From NCBI RefSeq assembly GCF_002995805.1, contig NZ_PVXL01000023.1, positions 29,813 through 93,812 on the forward strand: DNA of 64,000 bases, given 5' to 3'. The translations under genes were made by a program, and so were the position numbers. The DNA comes from Neomoorella stamsii. Lineage in GTDB: Bacteria > Bacillota > DSM-521 > Neomoorellales > Neomoorellaceae. Positions 18,153-27,474 of this stretch are shown piece by piece. Every line of letters begins with the position of its first letter. Within the stretch, counting starts at the first letter, position 1. The notes beneath the pieces are model-generated. The model was not told the DNA's origin. It did not search any database and saw only the letters and a program-made list of their open reading frames with translations.

Positions 18153-18515
18153 ATGACTGTGGCGCGGCGGCGGCGCGGCCAGCTAGGGGAGGCAGCCGCC
18201 GCTGCTTATTTAGAACGCTATGGCTACCGGCTGCTGGCGCGCAATTACCGCTGCCCCCTGGGAGAAATAGACATCATTGCTGCCGACGGCGAGGAAGTTG
18301 TTTTTGTCGAGGTGCGCACCCGTTCTTCAGGCACCTTCGGTACACCCCAGGAGTCAGTTGACGTGCGCAAACAGTTGCGCCTGCGCCGCCTGGCTAATTA
18401 TTACCTTAGCAGGCATGGTTTGAGCAACCGTCCCTGTCGTTTTGATGTGGTGGCCGTATGGCTGGACCGGCATGAGAGAGTGACGGGGATTGAAGTTATC
18501 AAGGGAGCTTTTTAG
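18153..18515 (+). CDS. YraN/UPF0102 endonuclease-fold protein
   Basis: 120 residues from ATG 18153 behind GAGAAGAGGTG. GQLGEAAAAAYLERYGYRLLARNYR and the nuclease-like LGEIDIIA...VVFVEVR pattern identify the YraN family, a restriction-endonuclease-like fold of uncertain role in DNA processing. It is often found near rnhB in Firmicutes; here the nuo operon lies between them. An in-frame TTG at 18120 would overlap nuoN. Confidence 0.9.
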   Translation: MTVARRRRGQLGEAAAAAYLERYGYRLLARNYRCPLGEIDIIAADGEEVVFVEVRTRSSGTFGTPQESVDVRKQLRLRRLANYYLSRHGLSNRPCRFDVVAVWLDRHERVTGIEVIKGAF

Positions 18516-18527
18516 GCTTTTCCAAAA

Positions 18528-19844
18528 TTATTTCTTTAACAGCTGATCCGCAACCCGGTTCTGGAGGTAAATACCGTCCCTATAAGCCCCGGCAGAGGTG
18601 CGTTCAAAGAGGGCGTGGCCCTCTTCCTGGCAGCGGGGGCAGGCGTCCGGGGGGATAAAGATGGCCAGGATATGGCGACCCCGGTCGGTCCGCGAGTCGA
18701 TCCAGGTCAGCCCGCCGCAAGTATCACATACTAACGTTGTTTCTTCCTGGGTTTCCATCAGCCCCTCGGTGTCATAATAGATCTGGCGCCGGCGGCTGAT
18801 TTCTTTTTTATCCCGGACATATTCAGCCCGTAGTGTTTCCCGCTGCTGCCAGGCCCGGTAAGTTTCATCGCACAGGCGGGCTATATAATCACTGACCCGG
18901 GGTGACTGGGCCACCATGGCCGGGCTGTAGTCGGGTTCCCGGATGCCGGAGTAATCCAGGCCGGCCAGGGCCAGGATAATTCCCACATTGACATAGGGCA
19001 GGGCACCTTCGATGGAGTAGCCACCCTCTAAGACGGCGATATCCGGTTGCAGGCGGTCATTCAGGCGGGCGTAACCCTGGGCCGAAAAACGCATGTTGGT
19101 GATAGGATCGGTATAATGGTTATCCTGGCCGGCGGAATTGATGACCAGATCGGGTTTAAAATCGGCCAGTACGGGCAGGATGAAATGTTCCAGGGCGTAG
19201 AGGAAACCTTCCTCGCCCGTTTCAGGAGGTAGGGGCAGGTTTAAATTGTAACCGAAGGCGTTCGGTCCCCCGAACTCATTTAAGAAGCCGGTGCCGGGGT
19301 AGAGGGTACGCCCGTCCTGGTGCAAAGAAATATAAAGGGTGTCTGGATCATGCCAGTAGATGTCCTGGCTGCCGTCGCCGTGGTGGCAGTCGGTATCCAC
19401 AATGGCGATGCGCTTTTTACCATAATGACGGCGGATATATTCGATCATAATGGCTTCTATATTAATATTGCAGAAACCCCGGGCACCGTGGACAATGCGC
19501 ATGGCATGGTGCCCCGGCGGCCGGACGATGGCAAAGGCTTTATCCACCTCACCTTTAAGGACGGCTTCGGCAGCCACTATAGCGCCGCCGGCGGCTATCA
19601 GGTGGGATTCGGTGACCCGGGACATGACATCAGGAACACAGACATGCACCCTTTCCACATCCGCGACTGCTGCCAGGCGGGGGCGGTATTCATAGATGCC
19701 GTCAATATCGAGGATGCCTTCTTCCAGGACCTGGTCCTGGGTATAGAGGAGCCGCTCTTCCCGTTCCGGGTGGGTAGGGCTGATGGCCCAGTCAAAGGCC
19801 GGGAAGAAGACCAGGCCCAGGCGACGGGCGGCTTTATACATCAT
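18528..19844 (-). CDS. histone deacetylase-superfamily hydrolase with C-terminal zinc ribbon
   Basis: 438 residues. Residues about 20-310 are an arginase/HDAC-fold deacetylase: PGHHAM, DTDCHHGDG and SLHQDGRTLYPGTG supply the catalytic histidines and zinc ligands, and the late EGGYS loop is present. Bacterial members act on acetyl-lysine, acetylpolyamines or small acyl amides, e.g. AcuC for acetyl-CoA synthetase. The C-terminus adds a zinc ribbon (CDTCGG then CPRCQEEG). Overlaps the upstream hydantoinase-type gene by four bases, so the two form one operon. Substrate unknown. Confidence 0.9.
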   Translation of the reverse strand: MMYKAARRLGLVFFPAFDWAISPTHPEREERLLYTQDQVLEEGILDIDGIYEYRPRLAAVADVERVHVCVPDVMSRVTESHLIAAGGAIVAAEAVLKGEVDKAFAIVRPPGHHAMRIVHGARGFCNINIEAIMIEYIRRHYGKKRIAIVDTDCHHGDGSQDIYWHDPDTLYISLHQDGRTLYPGTGFLNEFGGPNAFGYNLNLPLPPETGEEGFLYALEHFILPVLADFKPDLVINSAGQDNHYTDPITNMRFSAQGYARLNDRLQPDIAVLEGGYSIEGALPYVNVGIILALAGLDYSGIREPDYSPAMVAQSPRVSDYIARLCDETYRAWQQRETLRAEYVRDKKEISRRRQIYYDTEGLMETQEETTLVCDTCGGLTWIDSRTDRGRHILAIFIPPDACPRCQEEGHALFERTSAGAYRDGIYLQNRVADQLLKK

Positions 19845-21508
19845 TCCGCATCTCCCTTCAGGGGGGTGACCCGGGGTTTAACCTGAACTTTTACCCGGAT
19901 ATTTTTACCGGTAGTATAAAAACCAGAAACCATGTTAAAGGATTGTTCTTCCACTACTTCCAGTTCGGAGCCGGCCACTTCCGGGGCCAGGCGCACGAGA
20001 CGCTCTCGTAAAAGCTCCAGGGCGCGGTTACGGGCCCGGTCCAGGTTAAAGCTGGCGGGGATCTTTTCCCGGATACCTTCTTCGGGAACAGTTAGAACTT
20101 CCTGGGCGGTGTCGGCCAGGAGGGTTAACTCCGTAGTTGGCTGGCTTAAAGCTGCCCCGATGGCATTGGCCACCCCGGCCAGGTTGGGGACGGTGACCGG
20201 GAGGCCGAAAGCAGCTTCCAGCTCGTCCGCCAGTACGGGCGCCGGGGCGCCAATGACAATCACCTGGGCGGGCTGTAATTGCTTACCTGCCAGCACTTCG
20301 CGGACGGTGTAGACCGGCCGGCTGTTGATTTTAGCCAGCAGGGCGCGGCTTTGTCGGGCAATTTCCCCCACCATTTGTTGCAAAATCGCTGCGGCCATAT
20401 TCAGTGTACTAAGTCCCAGTTTATCGCCCAATTCGGCTATGCCCTGACGGGAGGCAGCCGTATCACCCAGGTCCAGGCGGCCCAGGGTAATGAGGGCATC
20501 GGTAGGGGTGGCGGCCGGGCCGCCCAGGGCCCGGGCCGGCCCCTGGCGGTCGGGGCCAATGGTTAAACGGCCCTCCTTTACCCGCAGGCAGCTGTCGCCA
20601 CCCAGGCCCAGGGAGTAGCTGAACAGCGCCCGCACCAGGGTAGGATAGCCAGCCAGATTGATGCCCTGGGGTTCATAGAGGGGCACACCGCCGGCCAGGA
20701 AGGCAATATCAGTGGTGGTCCCGCCTATATCCAGGATGATAGCATCTTGCGAAGTAGGCACCAGGGCCAGGGCGCCCATGATGCTGGCCGCAGGGCCGGA
20801 AAGGATGGTCTCTACGGGTAAGGACAGGGAGGCCTCTAGGGACAGGGTGCCGCCATCGGCCTTTAAAATATCGGGAGCAAAGGGTAATTTCTTTTTGGCA
20901 GTAAAAGTTTTAATGGCGGCCGCAAAGGAACTATAGGTAGCAGCGACGGCGCTATTCAGATAGGCGGTAAAGACCCTGCGGGGGAAGTTTAACCGGCCTG
21001 ACAGGCGGTGGCCGGTGGTAATAAAATCGTAGCCAGGGGACAGGGCCTCCTTTATGCCAAGTTCGTGTTCCGGGTTACGGGTTGAGAACTTGCCGACAAT
21101 GGCCAGGTGGCGGATGCCGGCCTGCTGCAACTCCCTGTCGGCAGCCTTAATCTCCGCCTCTACCAGAGGGCTGGCAGGGCGGCCGCGGTGGTCGATGGAC
21201 CCCGAGAGGATAAAGTTTTTCTGGCCGCAGGTGAGTATAGCGGGATTTAAGCCCGGCCCCGGCTCCAGGAGTAAACCTACGGGGCTGGTGCGACCGGTAA
21301 CGATGGCGTTAGTACAGATGGTTGTGCTTAAATTGAGGCGCTTGATTGATGAGGGATTGATACCGGCCAGGATAGCTTCCAGGGCCCGGGTAACAGTGCC
21401 GAAGTAGTCCGCCTGGTCGGTATTTGTTTTATAGTGGCGCTGAATGCGGCCGCCCGCAACGAGGACGGCATCGGTATGGGTGCCACCCATATCCAGACCT
21501 ACAAACAT
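19841..21508 (-). CDS. hydantoinase/oxoprolinase-family protein (HyuA-like)
   Basis: 555 residues in the actin-like ATPase superfamily of HyuA, 5-oxoprolinase and acetone-carboxylase subunits. The N-terminus has GLDMGGTHTDAV (phosphate loop), the middle ILDIGGTTTDIAFL, and a late VIGAPAP loop. These enzymes use ATP to activate amide or ketone substrates. No HyuB-type partner lies beside it; instead it is coupled to a deacetylase-fold hydrolase, suggesting the pair processes an amide-like compound (inference). GGAGGCGAGG precedes the ATG. Confidence 0.85.
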   Translation of the reverse strand: MFVGLDMGGTHTDAVLVAGGRIQRHYKTNTDQADYFGTVTRALEAILAGINPSSIKRLNLSTTICTNAIVTGRTSPVGLLLEPGPGLNPAILTCGQKNFILSGSIDHRGRPASPLVEAEIKAADRELQQAGIRHLAIVGKFSTRNPEHELGIKEALSPGYDFITTGHRLSGRLNFPRRVFTAYLNSAVAATYSSFAAAIKTFTAKKKLPFAPDILKADGGTLSLEASLSLPVETILSGPAASIMGALALVPTSQDAIILDIGGTTTDIAFLAGGVPLYEPQGINLAGYPTLVRALFSYSLGLGGDSCLRVKEGRLTIGPDRQGPARALGGPAATPTDALITLGRLDLGDTAASRQGIAELGDKLGLSTLNMAAAILQQMVGEIARQSRALLAKINSRPVYTVREVLAGKQLQPAQVIVIGAPAPVLADELEAAFGLPVTVPNLAGVANAIGAALSQPTTELTLLADTAQEVLTVPEEGIREKIPASFNLDRARNRALELLRERLVRLAPEVAGSELEVVEEQSFNMVSGFYTTGKNIRVKVQVKPRVTPLKGDAE

Positions 21509-21527
21509 TTACCTCGCCTCCAGGTTT

Positions 21528-21556
21528 ATTTTAGACCCTTGGACCTCCGGTTGCAA
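21528..21556 (-). promoter_or_regulatory. sigma-A promoter of the hyuA-like/HDAC operon
   Basis: On the minus strand TTGCAA (21551-21556), a 17-base spacer and TAAAAT (21528-21533). The start would be about 12-14 bases before the ATG's upstream ribosome site. A weaker plus-strand candidate, TTGACG at 21586 with TAAATC at 21608, could serve the divergent gene. Confidence 0.65.
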
Positions 21557-21707
21557 CCATAATTACCGGGGGACTCAGACATAGTTTGACGCTAAAAAGG
21601 GAAAAAGTAAATCTTGCCAGGTACCACCAGGCGGTCTTCAGTTAAGGTTACCGGCATATGATTGATAGCGGGCGGGTAACATCCTGCCTGCTTGCGAGGT
21701 GAAGAAG

Positions 21708-22595
21708 TTGTCCCCCACCGCCCGGTTGACCAATTTCTATAGCAGGGTAATCCTGGAGGGAGAAGAGCAGTTCAGCACCGTTACCATTGAAGCTAATGCC
21801 CCGCCGCCCGTGGTAATCGCCTACCCTGAGCCGGGTGTCTGCCGGGTGACCCTCCGGGCCCTCCTGAATATGTACCCTGGCCCCCTTTATATCCAGGACG
21901 GTATTCTCCGGAAAGTAACGGTTGAACCGGGTGAAGGGCAAGTTGCTTTTCACATTGCACTGGATGAAGACGTCCGGGCGATGCTGACTGCCGTAGAAGG
22001 GATTCCCTACCGGATTGTGTTACGCTTCAGCCGCCGGCCCCTGCAGGAATTTTACCGGGACAGGATAATTATCATTGACCCGGGCCACGGGGGGACCGAT
22101 GGCGGTTGGCGGGGACCGGTTAATCTGTGGGAGCGGGATATGGCCTGGAAGACCGCCCAGGAACTAGCCCGGGTCCTGGAGGGGTTTAAAGCCCGGGTGA
22201 TCTGGACCCGCCAGGCAGAGGAAAACCCCTCCTCGCAGGAACGTTTGCGTAAAGTAACTCCGGATACCTTTTGTTTTATCAGCGTCCACGAACACGGTGC
22301 GGCGGACACCAGCCAGCGGGGGACGGCAGTCCTTTATAATCCTGTAGTGCCGGGTAATGAGGAACTGGCGGCTAAGGTTTTAGAGAGAATCGTGGCCAGG
22401 GTTAACACGCCGGCACGGGGAGTCAAAGCTGACGAGGAACTGGCCCGGTTGGGGGAGATACCTGGCTTAAAGCTGGAGCCGGTGGCCATTACCAACTGGG
22501 TTGACGAAGGTTTGTTACGTAACCCCTATTTCCACCAGAAGGTAGCCCTGGCTACCGCCGTGGCTATTAAACAACATTTCCAGCGGGGGAAATAA
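21708..22595 (+). CDS. AMIN/N-acetylmuramoyl-L-alanine amidase-like protein
   Basis: About 295 residues. The first 120 look like a beta-rich AMIN-type domain. From about residue 120 an amidase_3 catalytic domain starts with IIIDPGHGGTDGG (zinc histidine), then a glutamate in NLWERD and the FISVHEHGA histidine. Such enzymes cut the peptide stem from muramic acid. No signal peptide or membrane anchor is visible, which is odd for a wall hydrolase. TTG 21708 follows GAGGTGAAGAA; GTG 21699 is the alternative start. Confidence 0.78.
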   Translation: MSPTARLTNFYSRVILEGEEQFSTVTIEANAPPPVVIAYPEPGVCRVTLRALLNMYPGPLYIQDGILRKVTVEPGEGQVAFHIALDEDVRAMLTAVEGIPYRIVLRFSRRPLQEFYRDRIIIIDPGHGGTDGGWRGPVNLWERDMAWKTAQELARVLEGFKARVIWTRQAEENPSSQERLRKVTPDTFCFISVHEHGAADTSQRGTAVLYNPVVPGNEELAAKVLERIVARVNTPARGVKADEELARLGEIPGLKLEPVAITNWVDEGLLRNPYFHQKVALATAVAIKQHFQRGK

Positions 22596-22599
22596 GCTT

Positions 22600-23262
22600 A
22601 TGGCCAGGAAGGATAAAAAAATTTTTTTCTATAAAATACCCATCCGTACCCATATCGTTACTGAAAACGATGATATAGTTGACCTGGCCCGAAAATATAG
22701 CGCCGGTATTGCCGCGCCCGGCGATGTCATCTGCCTGGCGGAAAGCGTCGTTGCCATTACCCAGGGACGGGCCATTTTACCGGAAGCGGTGCGTCCCGGC
22801 AGACTGGCCCGTTTTTTAAGCCGTTTTCCCGGTAAAGACGGGAGTCTCGCCACCCCGCCGGCCATGCAATTAGCCATTGAAGAAGTAGGCCCAGCACGCA
22901 TCCTGGCCGGCTGTGCCGCCGCCGTCCTGGGCCGGTTAATCAAGAAAAAAGGCCTCTTCTACATTGTGGCCGGGCGCGAGTTGGCCCTGATCGACGATAT
23001 AGCCGGGACCATGTACCCCTATCAGCGGCATATCGTCATGGGACCTAAAAACCCGGGCCAACTGGTGCAGGCCATTAAAAAGGCTACCGGGGCAGAAGCC
23101 GTGATTGCCGATGTCAATGATAAAAAGTGTGTTGACATCCTGGGCATCACTGATAAAAGTTACAGGCAAGCAGTAATTGAGGCTTTAAAGGATAACCCCT
23201 TTGGTAATGAAGACGAGCAGACGCCCATAGTTATCCTCAAACGCCGGAAAACCAGATTGTAG
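22600..23262 (+). CDS. CofE-like (F420-0:glutamate ligase family) protein
   Basis: 220 residues resembling the coenzyme F420-0:gamma-glutamyl ligase fold: IRTHIVTENDDIVDL near the start, GDVICLAESVVAITQGR, then the IDDIAGTMYP segment and a VIADVNDKK loop. True CofE adds glutamates to F420, but this short, single-domain type occurs in bacteria with no other F420 genes, so the substrate is uncertain. Four bases after the amidase-like gene and followed by a clean terminator, so the two genes form a short operon. Confidence 0.7.
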   Translation: MARKDKKIFFYKIPIRTHIVTENDDIVDLARKYSAGIAAPGDVICLAESVVAITQGRAILPEAVRPGRLARFLSRFPGKDGSLATPPAMQLAIEEVGPARILAGCAAAVLGRLIKKKGLFYIVAGRELALIDDIAGTMYPYQRHIVMGPKNPGQLVQAIKKATGAEAVIADVNDKKCVDILGITDKSYRQAVIEALKDNPFGNEDEQTPIVILKRRKTRL

Positions 23263-23273
23263 ATTGTAATTGT

Positions 23274-23297
23274 AATCGCCCGAGAGGGCGATTTTTT
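23274..23297 (+). terminator. rho-independent terminator
   Basis: AATCGCCC (23274-23281) pairs with GGGCGATT (23286-23293) around GAGA, followed by a run of six T. Ends the amidase/CofE-like operon. Confidence 0.9.
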
Positions 23298-23299
23298 AC

Positions 23300-23329
23300 T
23301 TGTCCTGCAGGTGGACAAAACCGTATAAT
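23300..23329 (+). promoter_or_regulatory. promoter with embedded inverted repeat upstream of icd-like gene
   Basis: TTGTCC (23300-23305), an 18-base spacer and TATAAT (23324-23329). The -35 hexamer is one arm of an inverted repeat, TTGTCC-N7-GGACAA (23300-23318), so a dimeric regulator could compete with polymerase here. The operator role is inferred from symmetry only. Confidence 0.6.
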
Positions 23330-23364
23330 AATGGGGTAATGAGATTTTCTGGAGGTGGCTTTTG

Positions 23365-24372
23365 TTGAAGCATGTGGTTACCCTGATACCGGGTGATGGT
23401 ACTGGCCCGGAACTAATTGCTGCGGCCCGGCGGGTCCTGGATGCCAGCGGGGCCGGACTGGAGTGGGAAGTAATGGTGGCCGGGGAGACGGCCCAGGAGA
23501 AGTACGGCAGCGTATTACCGGAGGAAACCCTGGCTTCCATTCGTAAAAACGGCGTGGCCCTCAAAGGGCCCATAACCACCCCGGTGGGCACCGGTTTCCG
23601 CAGCGTTAATGTGGCCCTGCGGAAAGAGCTGGACCTCTATGCCAATATTCGTCCCGCCCGTAACCTGCCCAATGTACCCTCCCGTTATGAAGGCGTTGAC
23701 CTGGTCATCTTCCGGGAAAACACCGAGGATCTCTATGCCGGCATAGAACATATGGTAGGGGAAGAAGCGGCGGAAAGCATTAAAATCATCACCCGCAAAG
23801 GTTCAGAGCGGATTGCCCGGGCGGCCTTTGAATATGCTCGCCGCAATGGGCGGAAAAGGGTGACGGCCGGACACAAAGCCAATATCATGAAATTCAGCGA
23901 CGGCCTTTTCTTGCGGACTTTTTATGAAGTGGCTCAAGATTACCCCGATCTAACTGCCGACGACCGCATTGTGGACAACCTGAGCATGCAGCTGGTGCAG
24001 AAACCGGAACAATATGATGTCCTGGTCCTGCCCAACCTCTACGGCGATATCCTCTCCGACCTCTGCGCCGGCCTGGTAGGCGGCCTGGGGGTGGCACCGG
24101 GGGCGAATATCGGTGACCGGGCTGCTGTTTTTGAACCCATCCATGGCAGTGCGCCCAAATATGCCGGCCAGAATAAGGTTAACCCCCTGGCAACCATCCT
24201 GTCCGGCGTGATGATGCTGGAGCATTTAGGCGAAAAAGAAGCTGCCGGCAGGATTCAAAAGGCCATCCTGGCTGTCCTGGCCGAAGGAAAATACTTAACC
24301 TACGACCTGGGAGGCAATGCCGGTACCAGCGAAATGGCCGACGCCATAGTAAGGCAGCTGGAAAAGGCGTAG
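23365..24372 (+). CDS. NAD-type isocitrate/isopropylmalate dehydrogenase family protein
   Basis: About 335 residues, a beta-decarboxylating dehydrogenase. [31 protein letters not shown], the catalytic AGHKANIMK lysine region and [18 protein letters not shown] (metal aspartates) are all present, as is the [12 protein letters not shown] cofactor loop. ENTEDLYAG and the absence of leuC/leuD neighbours favour NAD-dependent isocitrate dehydrogenase (2-oxoglutarate for glutamate in an incomplete TCA pathway) over LeuB; homoisocitrate-type enzymes are the alternative. Two in-frame TTG codons (23362, 23365) both follow GGAGGTGG. Confidence 0.83.
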   Translation: MKHVVTLIPGDGTGPELIAAARRVLDASGAGLEWEVMVAGETAQEKYGSVLPEETLASIRKNGVALKGPITTPVGTGFRSVNVALRKELDLYANIRPARNLPNVPSRYEGVDLVIFRENTEDLYAGIEHMVGEEAAESIKIITRKGSERIARAAFEYARRNGRKRVTAGHKANIMKFSDGLFLRTFYEVAQDYPDLTADDRIVDNLSMQLVQKPEQYDVLVLPNLYGDILSDLCAGLVGGLGVAPGANIGDRAAVFEPIHGSAPKYAGQNKVNPLATILSGVMMLEHLGEKEAAGRIQKAILAVLAEGKYLTYDLGGNAGTSEMADAIVRQLEKA

Positions 24373-24393
24373 CCACCTGGCGGAGGGGTAGGA

Positions 24394-25074
24394 GTGGCAT
24401 TATTTGCCATTGCTGATTTGCACCTGGGCCGCGATATGGCCATGTTTGGACCGGTATGGGAAAACCACCGGGAGAAACTCGCCGCACGCTGGCAGAGGGT
24501 GGTGAACCCCGGGGATACAGTTTTAATCCTGGGAGATATTAGCTGGGGCATGCGCCTCGAGGATGCCCTGCCCGACCTGCAGTTCCTCAAGTCCCTGCCG
24601 GGGTCCAAGCGCATCCTGAAGGGGAACCACGACTACTGGTGGCAGACGGAGCGCAAGATGGCGGCGGCCATCCTTGATGCGGATCTCGCCCTTTTAAAGC
24701 CGGAGATCATCGCCGGGGTGGCCGTCTGCGGCACCCGTGGCTGGCTGGTTCCCCGGCACCCACTTTTTAATGAAGAGACTGATGGGAGAGTTTACCGGCG
24801 AGAAGTATTGCGCCTGGAGATGGCCCTGAATGGAGTGCAGAAGTTACGCCGGGAAGAGCCCCTGGCCGTGATGATGCATTTTCCTCCGGCCTGCCGGGGT
24901 GAAGCGACCGATTTTATAACTCTAATGCAGAGCTATGGCGTCAGTCACTGTTATTACGGGCACCTCCACGGCGCCGACCAGGAAAGGGCCCTGGTGGGGG
25001 AGGAGTGGGGCATCAACTTTCACCTGGTGGCCGCTGATTATGTAAATTTTACCCCGGTTCTGGTATCCTGTTAA
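24394..25074 (+). CDS. calcineurin-like metallophosphoesterase
   Basis: 226 residues with the binuclear-metal motifs in order: ADLHLG, LGDISWGM, GNHDYWW, a mid-protein MMHFPP and the C-terminal YGHLHGAD. The fold hydrolyses phosphomono- or diesters; it belongs to a compact cytoplasmic subgroup of unassigned substrate. GTG 24394 start after GGAGGGGTAGGA, 21 bases after the dehydrogenase, so probably co-transcribed. Confidence 0.85.
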   Translation: MALFAIADLHLGRDMAMFGPVWENHREKLAARWQRVVNPGDTVLILGDISWGMRLEDALPDLQFLKSLPGSKRILKGNHDYWWQTERKMAAAILDADLALLKPEIIAGVAVCGTRGWLVPRHPLFNEETDGRVYRREVLRLEMALNGVQKLRREEPLAVMMHFPPACRGEATDFITLMQSYGVSHCYYGHLHGADQERALVGEEWGINFHLVAADYVNFTPVLVSC

Positions 25075-25080
25075 GATGGT

Positions 25081-25107
25081 GACCTGTCCATATTATGTGG
25101 ACAGGTC
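25081..25107 (+). terminator. perfect 10-bp hairpin after the metallophosphoesterase
   Basis: GACCTGTCCA (25081-25090) pairs with TGGACAGGTC (25098-25107) around a 7-base loop. The following GAGTTTT tail is short, so this is a probable but not ideal terminator. A TATAAT at 25150-25155 downstream may be the -10 of the next gene. Confidence 0.6.
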
Positions 25108-25205
25108 GCTGAGTTTTGGGAACCTTACGGTCCTTAAGGACGTCTAATATATAATAGAGCGAACGATAACAAAGCCAGCCAAGTCGTATTTTTGGAGGAA
25201 GAATT

Positions 25206-27404
25206 ATGAGCTACAAACGCAAAAAGGTTTTACCCGTCTTACTGGCTATTATTCTGGCCTTCAGCTTCCTGGCCAATCCCCTGGTAGCCCTGGCTGCCAG
25301 TGCCTGGCAGGTAGTACCAGAGGTAGAGGAAGTCCCCCTGGCCACAGGAGTGCAGTATTCAGCCTATAAAATCAGTACTCCCGACTATAAGGAAGCGCTG
25401 AAGGTCTTAACTATCGATCCCCGGGACAGGTTTACGATTCTGGAGACGGCCGTATCCCACGGCAACCTGGCCCTTGACCAGGAAAGACCGACGGCTATGG
25501 CCGCCAGGCTGGCCAGGGAAGGCAAGGCCGCCGTAGCGGCAACAAATGGTGATTTCTACAGCACCCGGGTACCTTACTTGCCCATCGGCCTGCAAATAAG
25601 CAACGGCGAGCTGTTAATCAGCCCCCAGGGGTTTCCAGCCCTGGGGTTGACCAGGGACAAAGAAGCCATTATCGGTACTCCTGTCATGGCTGCCTACCTG
25701 ACGGTGACCAGGGAAATACCGGGGAAAGGGGGAAGCGTGGCCCGGATGGTTTACACTTACCCCATCGCCCACGTCAACCGGGAAAGGGAGGCCGACATGC
25801 TTGTCCTCTATACCCCGGCCTTTGCGGCCAGCACCGGTACCAATGACTACGGTACGGAAATAATTCTGCAAGGCGTTGACCTGCCCGTTAAAGCAGGCCG
25901 TACATACAGCGGCACCGTAGCCGCCAGGATTGACGCCAAGGGTAATAACCCCATCCCGCCGGACGGCCTGATCCTGTCCGGCCACGGTAAGGCCCAGGAG
26001 TTTTTAAAACAGCTTCATGTTGGCGACAGGGTTAATTTCACCATCAGATTTACCGATACCCGCTGGCATGATGTTATCCAGGCCGTGGGCGGCCATGAGA
26101 TTATCCTGCAAAACGGGCAGGTCGTCCTGCCCGCGGATAGCAGGGACACCCTGGTGAGGTCCCGCCACCCCCGGACGGCTGTTGGCCTCACGAAGGATGG
26201 GCGCCTCCAGATCGTGGTTGCCGATGGCCGCCAGCCAGGCTACAGTGACGGTATGACCCTTTACGAACTGGCCGCATTTATGCAGGCCAAGGGGATAGTC
26301 ACGGCCCTGAACCTTGACGGTGGCGGTTCATCAGTGCTGGCGGCCCGTAATGCTGGCGAGTACGAGCTATCGATTTTAAACAAACCCTCCGACGGGCAGG
26401 AAAGGCCGGTTACTAATGGCCTGGTGGTTTTTTCTACTGCCCCCCGGGGTCAGCTCAGCCATTTATACCTGGTTCCTGATGTAATAAAGGTGTATAAAGG
26501 CAGTAAAGTGCAATTCAGCCTCAAGGCTCAGGATAATTATTATAACCCTGCCCCGGTACCTGCCGGTGTGACCTGGCGCGTGGCGGGGAATGTGGGCCGC
26601 TTTATCTCCCCCGGCCTGTTCCAGGCTGATAACCCCGGCCAGGGTGAGATTACCGCCCGGACAGGGATGGTAAAAGCTACCTCCAGGGTTACTGTCGTCG
26701 ATAAGGTATACAGGCTCAAAATTACCCCGGCCATTGCCACCCTGCAGCCCGGTGCTGTCCAGCAGTTTACAGTAACGGCCTTTGATGCCGAAGGCAACGA
26801 AATCTATGTCGACAGCTCTTTGTACCGGTGGACGGTCAGCGAAGGGCTGGGCCGGTTTGACCCGGAAAAAAGGCAGCTGTCACTGACCAAGACAGCGAGT
26901 AATGCCTGGGTCAAGGTCAGGCTGGGTGACCAGGAAGCTATAGCCGCAATCAACCCCGCCCTGGAGCTGGCTCTAGAAGGCCGGCCCGTAGCCGGGCAGG
27001 AGGTAACCCTGGTCGTCCGCCACAACGGTGCGCCGGTAGCGGGAGCGGTGGTCCAGCAAATCCAGCCAGCAGCGACGTTAGGCCAGGTAACGGCACGAGC
27101 CCTCTATGTAAGGACAGGTCCGGGAACAGGGCATAAAGCCATCACCCTGGTACCGAAAGGTTACCGGCTGGCTATCCTGGCCAGGCTGGAAAACGGATGG
27201 CTGCAGGTGCGCCTCCAGGATGGCCGGGAAGGCTATGTAGCGGGGGAGTATGTTATTGTCCAGGAAGGCAGCCGCAACTTAGGCGAGACGGATGCTGCAG
27301 GTAAAATCCAGTTTAAGGCCAACGTGGCCGGGAACTATAGCTTTGCCGCAAATAAAGAAGGTTATTTACCCGCTGGCCTGACCCTGGAGTTTAGCGAGAA
27401 GTAA
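25206..27404 (+). CDS. secreted phosphodiester glycosidase-family protein with SH3b domain
   Basis: 732 residues. A signal peptide (about 1-31, cleaved after ALAA) leads to an NAGPA/DUF2233-type domain spanning about 60-415: ATNGDFYS, RHPRTAVGLTKDGRL, and the LNLDGGGSSVL signature. Family members remove N-acetylglucosamine from phosphodiesters and are widespread as bacterial exoenzymes. Two immunoglobulin-like domains follow (about 420-600), then a bacterial SH3 domain (ALYVRTGPGTGHK) and a short carboxypeptidase-regulatory-like tail. A wall-associated role is likely; the exact substrate is unknown. Confidence 0.86.
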   Translation: MSYKRKKVLPVLLAIILAFSFLANPLVALAASAWQVVPEVEEVPLATGVQYSAYKISTPDYKEALKVLTIDPRDRFTILETAVSHGNLALDQERPTAMAARLAREGKAAVAATNGDFYSTRVPYLPIGLQISNGELLISPQGFPALGLTRDKEAIIGTPVMAAYLTVTREIPGKGGSVARMVYTYPIAHVNREREADMLVLYTPAFAASTGTNDYGTEIILQGVDLPVKAGRTYSGTVAARIDAKGNNPIPPDGLILSGHGKAQEFLKQLHVGDRVNFTIRFTDTRWHDVIQAVGGHEIILQNGQVVLPADSRDTLVRSRHPRTAVGLTKDGRLQIVVADGRQPGYSDGMTLYELAAFMQAKGIVTALNLDGGGSSVLAARNAGEYELSILNKPSDGQERPVTNGLVVFSTAPRGQLSHLYLVPDVIKVYKGSKVQFSLKAQDNYYNPAPVPAGVTWRVAGNVGRFISPGLFQADNPGQGEITARTGMVKATSRVTVVDKVYRLKITPAIATLQPGAVQQFTVTAFDAEGNEIYVDSSLYRWTVSEGLGRFDPEKRQLSLTKTASNAWVKVRLGDQEAIAAINPALELALEGRPVAGQEVTLVVRHNGAPVAGAVVQQIQPAATLGQVTARALYVRTGPGTGHKAITLVPKGYRLAILARLENGWLQVRLQDGREGYVAGEYVIVQEGSRNLGETDAAGKIQFKANVAGNYSFAANKEGYLPAGLTLEFSEK

Positions 27405-27474
27405 AGTGCTCCAGGTTGACGGTCCTCAAGATTAAATCATACGTGAAAGGTGCCCTTTTAAAGAATAAAGATTG

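Noticed and set aside
19320..19886. 188-codon plus-strand frame inside the deacetylase-like gene
   Set aside because: Opposite to clear HDAC motifs on the minus strand; no family resemblance.
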